Assembly: GCA_051747385.1 (NCBI GenBank)
Contig: JBNJGB010000019.1
Coordinates: 1-64,000 of the forward strand
Length of the DNA stretch: 64,000 nucleotides
Direction: 5' to 3'
Source: JBNJGB01 sp051747385
Lineage (GTDB): Bacteria; Myxococcota_A; UBA9042; PHBI01; JACKFB01
Part shown: one piece after another, positions 1-8,091 of the stretch
How the letters are laid out: every line of letters begins with the position of its first letter
How positions within the stretch are numbered: position 1 is the first letter of the stretch
Translations under genes and position numbers: made by a program
Notes under the pieces: generated by a model
Database searches by the model: none
Told to the model about the DNA's origin: nothing
The model's input: only the letters and a program-made list of their open reading frames with translations

Positions 1-33
1 GATGGATGAAATCAAGGCCATCAAAGAGACCGT

Positions 34-1015
34 CAGGGCATTGAGACACCCCCAGAACTTCTCCTGCACGTGGAGGCTCTGGAGCACCGACTCACACCCC
101 GCCCGCCCCCAGGGCATTGAGACCCATCAGCACTCCCCCATGCCGTTGAAGAAGTGCTCGTAGGCCGACTCACACCCCGCCCGCCCCCAGGGCATTGAGA
201 CTCTTGGACAGGAAGTTGGCAGGCACCTGCCTGCCTCTCCGACTCACACCCCGCCCGCCCCCAGGGCATTGAGACAAGGTAGTCCGTGATGATGGGCGTC
301 GCCTGCAGGTGGCCGACTCACACCCCGCCCGCCCCCAGGGCATTGAGACAAGCAGTTGCAGGTCGTCGAAGATCATGTCGGAGGTTCCGACTCACACCCC
401 GCCCGCCCCCAGGGCATTGAGACCCACAGGCTCGGCTACGACCCCGTTGGCACCGAGGATGCCGACTCACACCCCGCCCGCCCCCAGGGCATTGAGACCG
501 GCCGGGAGAGAGGTTGAGCGCTAGAACTCAGCTTGGGCCCGACTCACACCCCGCCCGCCCCCAGGGCATTGAGACCTCCTCAGGCAGGTTTTTCAACCTG
601 CCGCAACCCCATCCCGACTCACACCCCGCCCGCCCCCAGGGCATTGAGACGCCGTCCTTCCACTCGATAATCTCGTGAGCTGCGTCGACCGACTCACACC
701 CCGCCCGCCCCCAGGGCATTGAGACCAAACCACCGCGCCATCCGCTCCGGCCGCTTGGTCAGCACCGACTCACACCCCGCCCGCCCCCAGGGCATTGAGA
801 CTCCGCGTGCGCTGTCAGCGTGTCGTCCAGCCCGACCCCGACTCACACCCCGCCCGCCCCCAGGGCATTGAGACGCACGTCGTCGCAGACGGCGAAGTCG
901 TAGGCGTCCATGGCCCGACTCACACCCCGCCCGCCCCCAGGGCATTGAGATACGCATGCTGTTACGTCCGGTTCCTTGTCGTACGCAGAATCCGCCCGTC
1001 CCAGGGCATTGAGAT
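34..1015 (+). CRISPR. CRISPR array, type III-B, 37-nt repeat, at least 12 full repeats
   Basis: Twelve essentially identical 37-nt repeats start at 87, 165, 239, 313, 387, 462, 539, 614, 689, 765, 838 and 915. They begin CCGACTCACACC and end CAGGGCATTGAGAC. Spacers are 36-41 nt and all differ. The 3' end ATTGAGAC matches the 8-nt 5' handle typical of type III crRNAs, so the array is read on the plus strand, as is the cmr operon that follows. The repeat at 915-951 ends in T instead of C. A final degenerate repeat at 979-1015 keeps only its 3' half, which marks this as the trailer end; the leader and newest spacers should lie left of position 1. A 5'-truncated repeat (34-47) is the leftmost unit seen. 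The only obvious repeat stem is GCCC/GGGC. Confidence 0.97.
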
Positions 1016-1174
1016 GGCTGCTTCAGCAGGCACCAGGCAGCCACCCATGGCGGGGTGGTGACTCTCAGCGTGCCCATCCCGAGGAACTTGGAAGGCTTGG
1101 GGAGCACGGGTTCCGGCGGTGCCCCTTGGGCGGTACCTGGCGCAGCTTGCGCGACGACTCGCCCGCGGGTGCGC

Positions 1175-1203
1175 TTGACAATCCGCGGAAGGCACGTTTC
1201 CCT
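1175..1203 (+). promoter_or_regulatory. Candidate sigma-70-like promoter for the cmr operon
   Basis: A perfect TTGACA -35 box (1175-1180) is followed after 17 bp by TTCCCT (1198-1203), a poor -10 match. It lies 42 bp before the GTG start of cmr1, in the 229-bp gap after the array. The same arrangement (TTGACG, 17 bp, TTTCCT) occurs upstream of nuoA. Transcription could also read through from the array. Confidence 0.35.
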
Positions 1204-1244
1204 GCGCCTGCTCGTGGTTCTGACTCCATGGTGCGGGGGATGTC

Positions 1245-2843
1245 GTGACCAGTCGCCGTCAGCTTCCGACTTCGTTGCACGTGCCGCCGTCTGTGCACGT
1301 GCCGCCGTCTGAGAAGGGGGCGGGGCGGGATTCCGTGTCGGAGTTGCTGGTGCCGCTTCGCACGATGACGCCCGTCATCGGCGGTGGGGTGGAGAATCGC
1401 GAGCCTGACCGCTTCGATCCCCTTCGCACGGCGGCCATCCGCGGCCAACTCCGCTTCTGGTGGCGCGCCTCGGGACTTCACGAGGCCCGCTCGGCCAAGG
1501 AGCTCCATGACCGTGAGCGAGCCCTATGGGGCGGGTTGGGAGCAGCGGCCGATGACAGCCAGCAAGCGGACGATAGGGTCGACAGGCCCAGCCGAAGCCG
1601 GGTGGAGATTTCGGTACACGTCCGCGACATGGGACAACTCGATCCTGCGGGTCAGCACGAGTGGAACCGGAGAGGGCGGCTGAAGTCGATCCCCAAGTGG
1701 TTCCAGCCACGGTTGCGGAATCTGGGCTATGGCCTGTTTCCCCTCCAACGTTCGAACGACGAGCGCCGCCAAGCCGAGGTAAGTGGCGCAGGTGCGTTGC
1801 CGACCCCGGAGATCCGTCACGGGGTGCGGTTTACGTGTCGGATTCGCTGGCGTCGGCGTGGCTCGGATTCGGAGCCGATGCCCGGCACGGCGTGGGACGC
1901 CGTCTTGCGAGCGGTGGCTCTGTGGATTGGATTCGGAGGCGTCGGGGCACGTACGCGGCGCGGTTTCGGGGCGCTTGGGCTCGACGGGACGCCGAGATTC
2001 GGGGGGGACGAAGAGAACCCCGACTGGTGGCAGCCAGCGTTTGGCCCGCGCGAAGACACCTCGCAGACCCCTGACCTTGCGGCAATCTTGGGGGGGCTGC
2101 CGGGGACCGAAGGGCACGCTGGGGTGTCCGTCGAACGTCCGTGGCCGACCGTGACCACGGACATGCTGCTCGGCCGAGAGAAGCGCACGGGCCTGGAGGC
2201 GCTCGATGACCTGCTGGAGCAGCTCGCGACGTTTCGGCAGGCGCCCGGCGTAGCCCGTCGCGGAACGAGCCGCCGGGATCCCGGGCGCTCATTCTGGCCC
2301 GAGCCGGACATGATGCGCTTGTTGGCCATCGAAGCGGGGCTCCAGGAGGAGCGGGACTTCACGGGGTGGGATCGCCGGAAGGATCGCGAGAAGGACCACC
2401 GTCCCAGATGGCGGGGTGCGCGGAGCCGCCGAGGCGACCTGGAAGCCATCGCGCCGCGAGCGGCGTTCGGGATGCCCGTTCGGGTCCAGTTCAAGGACGG
2501 GTTCGACAAGTGCGCGAACGGAGAGATAGCGCCGGCGGGCAAGAGCCGGATGCCCTCTCTGCTCGTGATGCGACCCGTCGAGGTCCGGCGTGGAGACGGC
2601 CCGCCGGTGTATCGCCCTTGCATCCTGTTCCTGCGCGGTCGGATGCCGGACGTCGAGCTGAAGCTGGACAAGAAGAGCGGCCGGCATGCGCCACGCGCAA
2701 CAGGGTTCGTTCGAGGCGAGCCGGGTGCGTTCGGTGCGGAGGGACACGCGAAGGAGGCGACGCTCTTTGGCGATGACGGCGACGCAGTGGCCGCCTTCCG
2801 GCGATGGTTGGTCCGAGAGCGCGGGTACGGGGGGAAGACGTGA
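1245..2843 (+). CDS. cmr1: Type III-B CRISPR RAMP protein Cmr1
   Basis: Cmr1 caps the crRNA 3' side of the Cmr effector complex. The N-terminal signature is clear: a strand ending TPVIGGG, then RTAAIRGQLRFWWRAS, the usual Cmr1 'IRGxLRFWWR' motif, at about residues 45-78. The protein is 532 aa, on the long side for the family. The GTG start at 1245 is preceded by GGGGGA at 1235-1240 with 4 bp spacing, which favours it. Residues 10-22 are encoded by an 18-bp tandem duplication (about 1276-1311), giving the repeated peptide HVPPS, so the extreme N-terminus may not be conserved. The TGA stop overlaps the GTG start of cmr2 (GTGA). Confidence 0.93.
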   Translation: MTSRRQLPTSLHVPPSVHVPPSEKGAGRDSVSELLVPLRTMTPVIGGGVENREPDRFDPLRTAAIRGQLRFWWRASGLHEARSAKELHDRERALWGGLGAAADDSQQADDRVDRPSRSRVEISVHVRDMGQLDPAGQHEWNRRGRLKSIPKWFQPRLRNLGYGLFPLQRSNDERRQAEVSGAGALPTPEIRHGVRFTCRIRWRRRGSDSEPMPGTAWDAVLRAVALWIGFGGVGARTRRGFGALGLDGTPRFGGDEENPDWWQPAFGPREDTSQTPDLAAILGGLPGTEGHAGVSVERPWPTVTTDMLLGREKRTGLEALDDLLEQLATFRQAPGVARRGTSRRDPGRSFWPEPDMMRLLAIEAGLQEERDFTGWDRRKDREKDHRPRWRGARSRRGDLEAIAPRAAFGMPVRVQFKDGFDKCANGEIAPAGKSRMPSLLVMRPVEVRRGDGPPVYRPCILFLRGRMPDVELKLDKKSGRHAPRATGFVRGEPGAFGAEGHAKEATLFGDDGDAVAAFRRWLVRERGYGGKT

Positions 2844-4873
2844 GCCGTTGGCTGGTGGCGATTACCCTCGGGCCGCTCGTCGAGTTCATCGGCGCAGGGC
2901 GGCGGAGCCGCGACCTCTGGTTCGGGTCGCAGTACGCCAGCGATCGGGTGGCGCACGCATGCAGGGAGCTGTTGAAGTCGGGTAGCCCTGCGCCTGGGCA
3001 CAACGTCACGCTCCTTCAGCCGCGACCCGAACGCTTGGACGTCGTCGCTGACACGAACCTGCTCAACTATCGCGCGAGGCTTCCGAACAAGGTCCTCGCC
3101 CTCGTCGAGAGCGAATCGGCTGAAGCGCTCTCTGACCAGTTGCGCCGGGTCCTAGAGAAGGTCCGGGAGGGGTTCGCCGGCCTCGTCGAGCAGAACCTGA
3201 AAGTCGACGACGTGGCTCAGCTACTCGACCAGGATGCCCTCGATCGGCAGCTGAGCGCGATGCGGTGTGGTGACTTCCTCGAGCTGTACGCCGCGTGGGT
3301 CCCGGTCGCCGACGCGCTCCCGACGGCGGAGGACAGGCGTCGCGTGTGGACGCTGATCCAGGCGCGGAAGGGAGCCCGCCTGTTCACGGCGGCCGACTTC
3401 AGCCGACCCGGGCGGCCGAAGAGCGATCTCGATCCGGGGCGCGACACGATTCTGCGTGACCCGGCCGGAGAGCCGCGGCGCGGCATGGGAGAGAGGCTGA
3501 ACCGCCTTCGCGTTCGCGCCGGGGTGCGACAGGGCGAGCAGTTGGACGCCATCGGTCTGGCCAGGCGGCTTGCTGTGTTCTCCGGGACGTCGGACGTGAA
3601 GCTGCCGAGGCTTCCGTTCGCTCCACTGAGCCGCGTCACCGCCGATCCATGGCTGTGGGGGGCGGCGCGGAAGGCGGCGGGAGAGAGGGCGCTGAGCGTG
3701 GTGCGGAGCGAGCTCGGGACGGCCTCGAACGGGGACCAGGACACACGCGATGCCTTCTTCGCCATCTCGTCCCCGGCGCGGGACGACTGGGCCGAGCAGC
3801 GCGTGATGGACCTCGGCCTGCCATCGTCGCCGGGGTTCGAGTTCGGCTACGACGCGTCGGTCCTCTTCGAAGGTGGGCTGGAGGCGGCGCGGCAGGCGTA
3901 CTGCGGGCGTCGGATTCGTGAGGTTCAAGACTTGCTGCGCCGGTTGCGACGTCCGGTGGATCGGCTCCACGAGGTGCACGGCACGCCCGAGCCGTACTAC
4001 GCTCTCCTCACGTTCGACGGGGACGGGGTGGGAAGCGCCCTGGACGCGTTGGACCACGACGGCTTCGTGCGGGCGCAGAGGTGCCTCGACCGGTTCGCGG
4101 ACGAGACCGTGAAGCTCCTGGGATCGGCCTGGATCAGGGGCTGCCCGTTCTATGTGGGGGGAGACGAGGGGATGGCCTACATCCCGCTCGATCGCCTCCC
4201 GTTCGCCATGGCGATGCTGGGACGGACGTTCGAGGACCTGGTCACTCGCGACTCTGTGTGGCGCGAGGCGACCACCGACGCCGCCCTGTCGCTGTCGGTC
4301 GGGGCGGTCATCGCCCACGTCAAGTACGACCTGAGGGCCGTCCGGGCGCAAGCGGCTGTTGCTCTCAGCGAGGCCAAGCGTGCCCGCAGGGAGGCGAACA
4401 GCGGACAGGCGTGGGCCGAGATACGTGAGATGCCCCGAGGCGGTGCGCCGCGTCACGCGCGGGACCCGCTCGAGAAGCTGGCGCCGAGGCTCGTGACCTG
4501 GATGGACCTGCTCGGCCGCGACGCGGCCGGCATGAGCCTGGCTCAGGGGTTGATGGAGCTGTCTGGGCGGCTCGGAGACTCCGAAGCTCCCGCGAGCGGG
4601 ACCGTGGGGTTGGAGCTGGCCCGCGCCATGCTTCGAGACAAGGCGAAGCGCAGCGGTCGCGAGCTCCCGGAGCCCCTCCTCGAGCTGGCCCGTCCCGGCG
4701 GATTCCGGAATTGGGAGCACGTCACCCTGGTCGCCACGGAGCTGCTCATCGCACACCGCATCCGCCGTTCGAACGCGCAGGCCGATGGCCGCTTCCGCGA
4801 GGCGGACCGTCGTGCGCTTGTCCGGGGAGGGGAGGACCCCTCCGGGGAGCCGGGTCGGGAGGTGCGGGCATGA
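2840..4873 (+). CDS. cmr2: Cas10/Cmr2, HD-less, with GGDE palm motif
   Basis: This is the large subunit of the Cmr complex. In active systems its palm domain makes cyclic oligoadenylates when target RNA binds. The GTG start at 2840 overlaps the cmr1 stop and begins directly with the Cmr2 motif GPLVEFIGAGRRSRDLWFGS, so the N-terminal HD nuclease domain found in many Cas10 proteins is absent. A metal-binding segment FDGDGVGS is present (D393, D395). The cyclase motif reads YVGGDEGMAY (G440-G441-D442-E443) instead of the usual GGDD. The C-terminal palm/thumb segment (LSLSVGAVIAHVKYDL, then an AK-rich helix) is typical. Length is 677 aa. DNA cleavage by this subunit is not expected. Whether GGDE still cyclises ATP is open: Asp to Glu is conservative, and diguanylate cyclases use GGDEF/GGEEF. 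Confidence 0.93.
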   Translation: MSRWLVAITLGPLVEFIGAGRRSRDLWFGSQYASDRVAHACRELLKSGSPAPGHNVTLLQPRPERLDVVADTNLLNYRARLPNKVLALVESESAEALSDQLRRVLEKVREGFAGLVEQNLKVDDVAQLLDQDALDRQLSAMRCGDFLELYAAWVPVADALPTAEDRRRVWTLIQARKGARLFTAADFSRPGRPKSDLDPGRDTILRDPAGEPRRGMGERLNRLRVRAGVRQGEQLDAIGLARRLAVFSGTSDVKLPRLPFAPLSRVTADPWLWGAARKAAGERALSVVRSELGTASNGDQDTRDAFFAISSPARDDWAEQRVMDLGLPSSPGFEFGYDASVLFEGGLEAARQAYCGRRIREVQDLLRRLRRPVDRLHEVHGTPEPYYALLTFDGDGVGSALDALDHDGFVRAQRCLDRFADETVKLLGSAWIRGCPFYVGGDEGMAYIPLDRLPFAMAMLGRTFEDLVTRDSVWREATTDAALSLSVGAVIAHVKYDLRAVRAQAAVALSEAKRARREANSGQAWAEIREMPRGGAPRHARDPLEKLAPRLVTWMDLLGRDAAGMSLAQGLMELSGRLGDSEAPASGTVGLELARAMLRDKAKRSGRELPEPLLELARPGGFRNWEHVTLVATELLIAHRIRRSNAQADGRFREADRRALVRGGEDPSGEPGREVRA

Positions 4874-6249
4874 CTCGTTCGTCGGACGGCGATCGTTGGG
4901 AGGCCTGGCGGCTCACGCCGCGGGACCCCCTGGTCTTTCGGGACGGCCGGGAGCCCATCCCCTTTGCAGACCGGGGCCAGCTGGGGCTTCCTCGTCCATC
5001 CACCCTGGCGGGCATGGTGCGGACGTCGTTCGTCGAGGCGTCGATCGGTCCACAGACGGCCCGGCAGCTTCTGGACATCCGGGTGCGCGGGCCCTGGCTG
5101 CTCCGTCGCGCGGACGAAGGAGAGAAGACAGAGGTCTGGCTGCCGCCGCCCGCGGATCTTGTCTGGTGCCCGACCGACAGGCCATCCGGGGCCGGCGAGC
5201 CCACGCCCAAGGAGAGGAAGCGCCGAGCCTACGGATCGTTCGTCCGAGGTGAGGTCCTCGGTGCGGAGAGCGGCGAGTCGGTGCTGTGGCCGCAACAGAC
5301 CCGTTCCCTGCGACCGGTGCACCTTCCGGGGAAGAAGGGAAAGGACAAGACCCGGCCCGTTCCCCACCCGTTGTGGCGCCTGGACGACGTGGTGGACTGG
5401 AACCTGGGGAAGCCGCGCCAGCCGCGGGATGTCGCCCCGCCCGAGGAATCCGAGTCGCTCTTCGTTTCGGAGCGGAGGATCCACGTCGCGCTGGAGCCGG
5501 GCCGGCGGACCGCAAGGGACGGCCAGCTCTTCCAGTCGCGAGGCCTGCGTCTGGCCCGAGACTGCGCCATCGGCTTCGAGGTCGCCGTCCCGGACGGATG
5601 GGAACCCGCTCCTGGCCTTCGGACCCCGGAGGAGGCCGGCGCCGTGCGGCTGGTGGTCCTGGGGGGCGAAGGTCGGCCGTCGATCCGCGAACCCGCGCCG
5701 GATGCCGCGCTGTCGTCGAGTTTCCCGCGAGAGACCTACCGGAAGGCCATCGACGAGCGCGCGACGGGAGAGGCGCGACTGGGGCTGCGCCTCCAGCTCG
5801 TGACGCCGGGCGTCCTCTATGAGCCCCATGGCGAGATGGGACGCCCCGGCTGGTGCCCGCCCTGGATCGATCCGACGACGGCGCGTGGAAAGCATCCCGC
5901 GGCGCCGGACGTCTTGCTGCAGCTCGTGGCGGTGTGCATGCCACGGCGACACCTCGTCATCAGTGGCTGGAACATGCAGTGGCGCGGAGACGCCCGGCAG
6001 CGCGGTGGTGGACCGCGTCGTGTGCGCCGTCTCGTCCCGGAGGGGACGGTCTACTTCTTCGAGATTGCGACGAAGCCCGATATCGGGCGGGAGGGCCGCC
6101 TCGAGGCCTGCAGACGCCTCTGGGCCTGCAGCCTGGACGGCGGTCGGATCGGAGCGGACGCGGAGCATCACCTGGCGGCGCCCTCGGCCGACGGCTATGG
6201 GCTGTGCATCCCCGGTATCTGGTCGGACAGCGACGGTGCGAATTCATGA
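4870..6249 (+). CDS. cmr3: Type III-B CRISPR protein Cmr3
   Basis: Cmr3 binds the crRNA 5' handle together with Cmr2. The N-terminus (LTPRDPLVFRDGREP, then a proline- and glycine-rich stretch ending STLAGMVRTSF) matches the Cmr3/Cas5-like RAMP start, in which a phosphate-binding loop follows 'PsTlaGalR'. Length is 459 aa. The ATG start at 4870 overlaps the cmr2 stop (ATGA), so translational coupling is likely. The middle (residues about 150-200) is variable and rich in Lys, Arg and Pro. No catalytic residues are expected in this subunit. Confidence 0.92.
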   Translation: MTRSSDGDRWEAWRLTPRDPLVFRDGREPIPFADRGQLGLPRPSTLAGMVRTSFVEASIGPQTARQLLDIRVRGPWLLRRADEGEKTEVWLPPPADLVWCPTDRPSGAGEPTPKERKRRAYGSFVRGEVLGAESGESVLWPQQTRSLRPVHLPGKKGKDKTRPVPHPLWRLDDVVDWNLGKPRQPRDVAPPEESESLFVSERRIHVALEPGRRTARDGQLFQSRGLRLARDCAIGFEVAVPDGWEPAPGLRTPEEAGAVRLVVLGGEGRPSIREPAPDAALSSSFPRETYRKAIDERATGEARLGLRLQLVTPGVLYEPHGEMGRPGWCPPWIDPTTARGKHPAAPDVLLQLVAVCMPRRHLVISGWNMQWRGDARQRGGGPRRVRRLVPEGTVYFFEIATKPDIGREGRLEACRRLWACSLDGGRIGADAEHHLAAPSADGYGLCIPGIWSDSDGANS

Positions 6250-6262
6250 CAGGACGGAGCGC

Positions 6263-7309
6263 ATGAGCAACGGCAAGGTCGGCAGGCTGTACTTCGTGCA
6301 CGCGCACACCCCGATCCACGTCGGCGTCGGGGAGGGGCTGGGCGCCATCAACCTCCCCACGCTGCGGGAAGAGTTCACGGGCTTCCCGCTCGTACCGGGC
6401 TCGTCCGTGAAGGGGGTATTGCGCGCCATGTTCCGGGACATGGAGCCCGGGGGCGAAGGTTGGTCGGACTCGCCCGGGGATCGCCCGGATGCTCCGGATT
6501 CGTGGAAGGTCTTCGGCCCGCCCACCGACTACGCCAGCCTGGGGCGCGGTGGCGTGGTCTTCGGTGACGCGCTGCTGCTCGCCCTGCCGGTCCGGTCGTT
6601 GGTCGGGCTCTTCGGATGGTTCACGTGTCCCTACGCGCTGCAACGCCTGGCTCGTGACGCGACGGTGGCCGTGAGGCCCGGGGGCGCCGAGGCGCCTCCG
6701 GATGTGCCGCAGACGGATGGCGACCGGGTGCTCTTCCCCAACGACGGGGACAGCGCACTCCTGCTGCAGGAAGGGAAGGGCCAGCCTCCCATCCTGCTCG
6801 AAGAACACGAGCTCGACGCCAGACCGGATGGCGACGCGGCCAGGTGGGCGCGGTGGATCGCCGAGCGCGTCTGGGGCGACGACGACGAGGCGTCGAGCTT
6901 CTTCCGGAGCCGCTTCGCCATCGTGTCGGACACCGTCATGGGACAGCTCGTCCAGACGGCGCTGGAGGTGCGTCCTCGGGTCCGAATCGACCACAGGTTC
7001 GGTGTGGCGGCAGAGAGTGGTCCCTGGCTGGAGGAGCTCATCCCGACGGAGACCCTCCTCGCCGGCCTTGTGCATGGCAGGGCCACGGCGTTCTCGCGTC
7101 CGCCTCGTGAGGACGAGGACCGTGCCGAGGAGCAGACGCGCGCCACGATGGAGGAAGGGACGCTCGAGGAGCACGACAACGAGGTCGGCGTCGAGGGGGG
7201 GGACGCGATCCGGGCGTTGGAGAGTCGGGTTCGTCGAGCGGCCCAGCTCCGCTTCGGCGGCAAGTCCTCGGTCGGCTACGGCCGGGCCACCCTGCAGGTG
7301 TGGCCGTGA
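6263..7309 (+). CDS. cmr4: Type III-B CRISPR backbone protein Cmr4, catalytic Asp replaced by Asn
   Basis: Cmr4 (Cas7-like) forms the backbone filament on the crRNA and normally cuts target RNA every 6 nt with one loop Asp. The start MSNGKVGRLYFVHAHTPIHVG, the 'PLVPGSSVKGVLR' motif and the C-terminal 'RFGGKSSVGYGRATLQV' are diagnostic. In characterised Cmr4 the loop reads roughly G-V/I-D-x-P-I-x-R-E. Here it reads GAINLPTLREE, with N30 encoded by AAC where the catalytic Asp (D26 in Pyrococcus furiosus Cmr4) should be. Target RNA cleavage is therefore probably lost or much reduced. The ATG at 6263 has GGACGGAG just upstream and lies 13 bp after the cmr3 stop. Length is 348 aa. Confidence 0.93.
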   Translation: MSNGKVGRLYFVHAHTPIHVGVGEGLGAINLPTLREEFTGFPLVPGSSVKGVLRAMFRDMEPGGEGWSDSPGDRPDAPDSWKVFGPPTDYASLGRGGVVFGDALLLALPVRSLVGLFGWFTCPYALQRLARDATVAVRPGGAEAPPDVPQTDGDRVLFPNDGDSALLLQEGKGQPPILLEEHELDARPDGDAARWARWIAERVWGDDDEASSFFRSRFAIVSDTVMGQLVQTALEVRPRVRIDHRFGVAAESGPWLEELIPTETLLAGLVHGRATAFSRPPREDEDRAEEQTRATMEEGTLEEHDNEVGVEGGDAIRALESRVRRAAQLRFGGKSSVGYGRATLQVWP

Positions 7310-8091
7310 TGCGGAGCCGGACCCAGGGCTTCGTGAAAGCGGTGTCCGACAGGCGGAGACTCATCGACAGCCTCGCCAGGAAGAGCAACACGGCCGGCTG
7401 GAATCGCGTGCGCAGCCTGCCCTCGATGATCCAGCGAAACGGCCTGCTGCGAACCCTCGTGTTCCTGGAGGACAGCGAGCCGCAGGACGGGGAGGCGGGC
7501 GACCGCGAGATTGCGGCCATGCTGACCGAGCTCCTCGGAGACGGTGAGCGGCTGCGGACGAGCGATCTCGTCGAGATGCCGATGGTACGCCGTCAGATCC
7601 TGACCCGTCAGGCCATCGAGATTGCCGCGGTGCTCTCGAAGCTGGTCTCGACGAAGCGCAAGCGGGCGGGCGGGCCCGCGGAGGAAGAAGTCGAAGTCGA
7701 GCGGGGGCCGGAGACCCGGCACCTTGTCCACGCCGTGTCGAAGGAGCGGCACCTCATCGGGGCACTCGCCAGAAGCGCGACCGGTTGGAGCCGGGCGCGC
7801 AGCTTGCCCTCGATGATTCAGCGAAATGGCCTGCTGCGGACCCTCATCTTCCTCGAGGACTCCAAGGTCCACGAAGTCAACGTGGGCGACCCGGAGATTG
7901 CGCGTCTGCTCCTGAAGCAGCTCGGCAATGGCAAGCCGCTCCATACGGATGATCTCGCCAGGATGCCGATGGTCCAGCTCGAAGCCCTGACCCGCCGGGC
8001 CATGGAGATCGCGACGCTCCTGTCGGGGTTTGTCTCGGCCAGGCGGCATGACGACGAGCACCACGGGAAGCAGGAGCAGGGTGGCGCATGA
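7309..8091 (+). CDS. cmr5: Tandem-duplicated Cmr5 small subunit (two Cmr5 domains in one chain)
   Basis: Cmr5 is the small helical subunit that lines the target-RNA channel next to Cmr4; usual length is about 110-150 aa. This protein is 260 aa and holds two copies of the family signature: SLPSMIQRNGLLRTLVFLE near residue 36 and SLPSMIQRNGLLRTLIFLE near residue 164. Each is followed by a matching MPMV...LTR.A.EIA helix. The two halves are also close at DNA level (7,410-7,470 versus 7,798-7,860), so the duplication looks fairly recent and in frame. A charged linker (about 118-135) joins them. The ATG at 7309 overlaps the cmr4 stop by one base (TGATG); upstream GTG codons at 7300 and 7306 are possible but less likely. 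Confidence 0.9.
   Translation: MRSRTQGFVKAVSDRRRLIDSLARKSNTAGWNRVRSLPSMIQRNGLLRTLVFLEDSEPQDGEAGDREIAAMLTELLGDGERLRTSDLVEMPMVRRQILTRQAIEIAAVLSKLVSTKRKRAGGPAEEEVEVERGPETRHLVHAVSKERHLIGALARSATGWSRARSLPSMIQRNGLLRTLIFLEDSKVHEVNVGDPEIARLLLKQLGNGKPLHTDDLARMPMVQLEALTRRAMEIATLLSGFVSARRHDDEHHGKQEQGGA

Noticed and set aside
33..1107. Overlapping open frames through the CRISPR array, with repeated peptides such as DSHPARPQGIET
   Set aside because: They are only translations of the 37-nt repeat and disappear at its boundaries.
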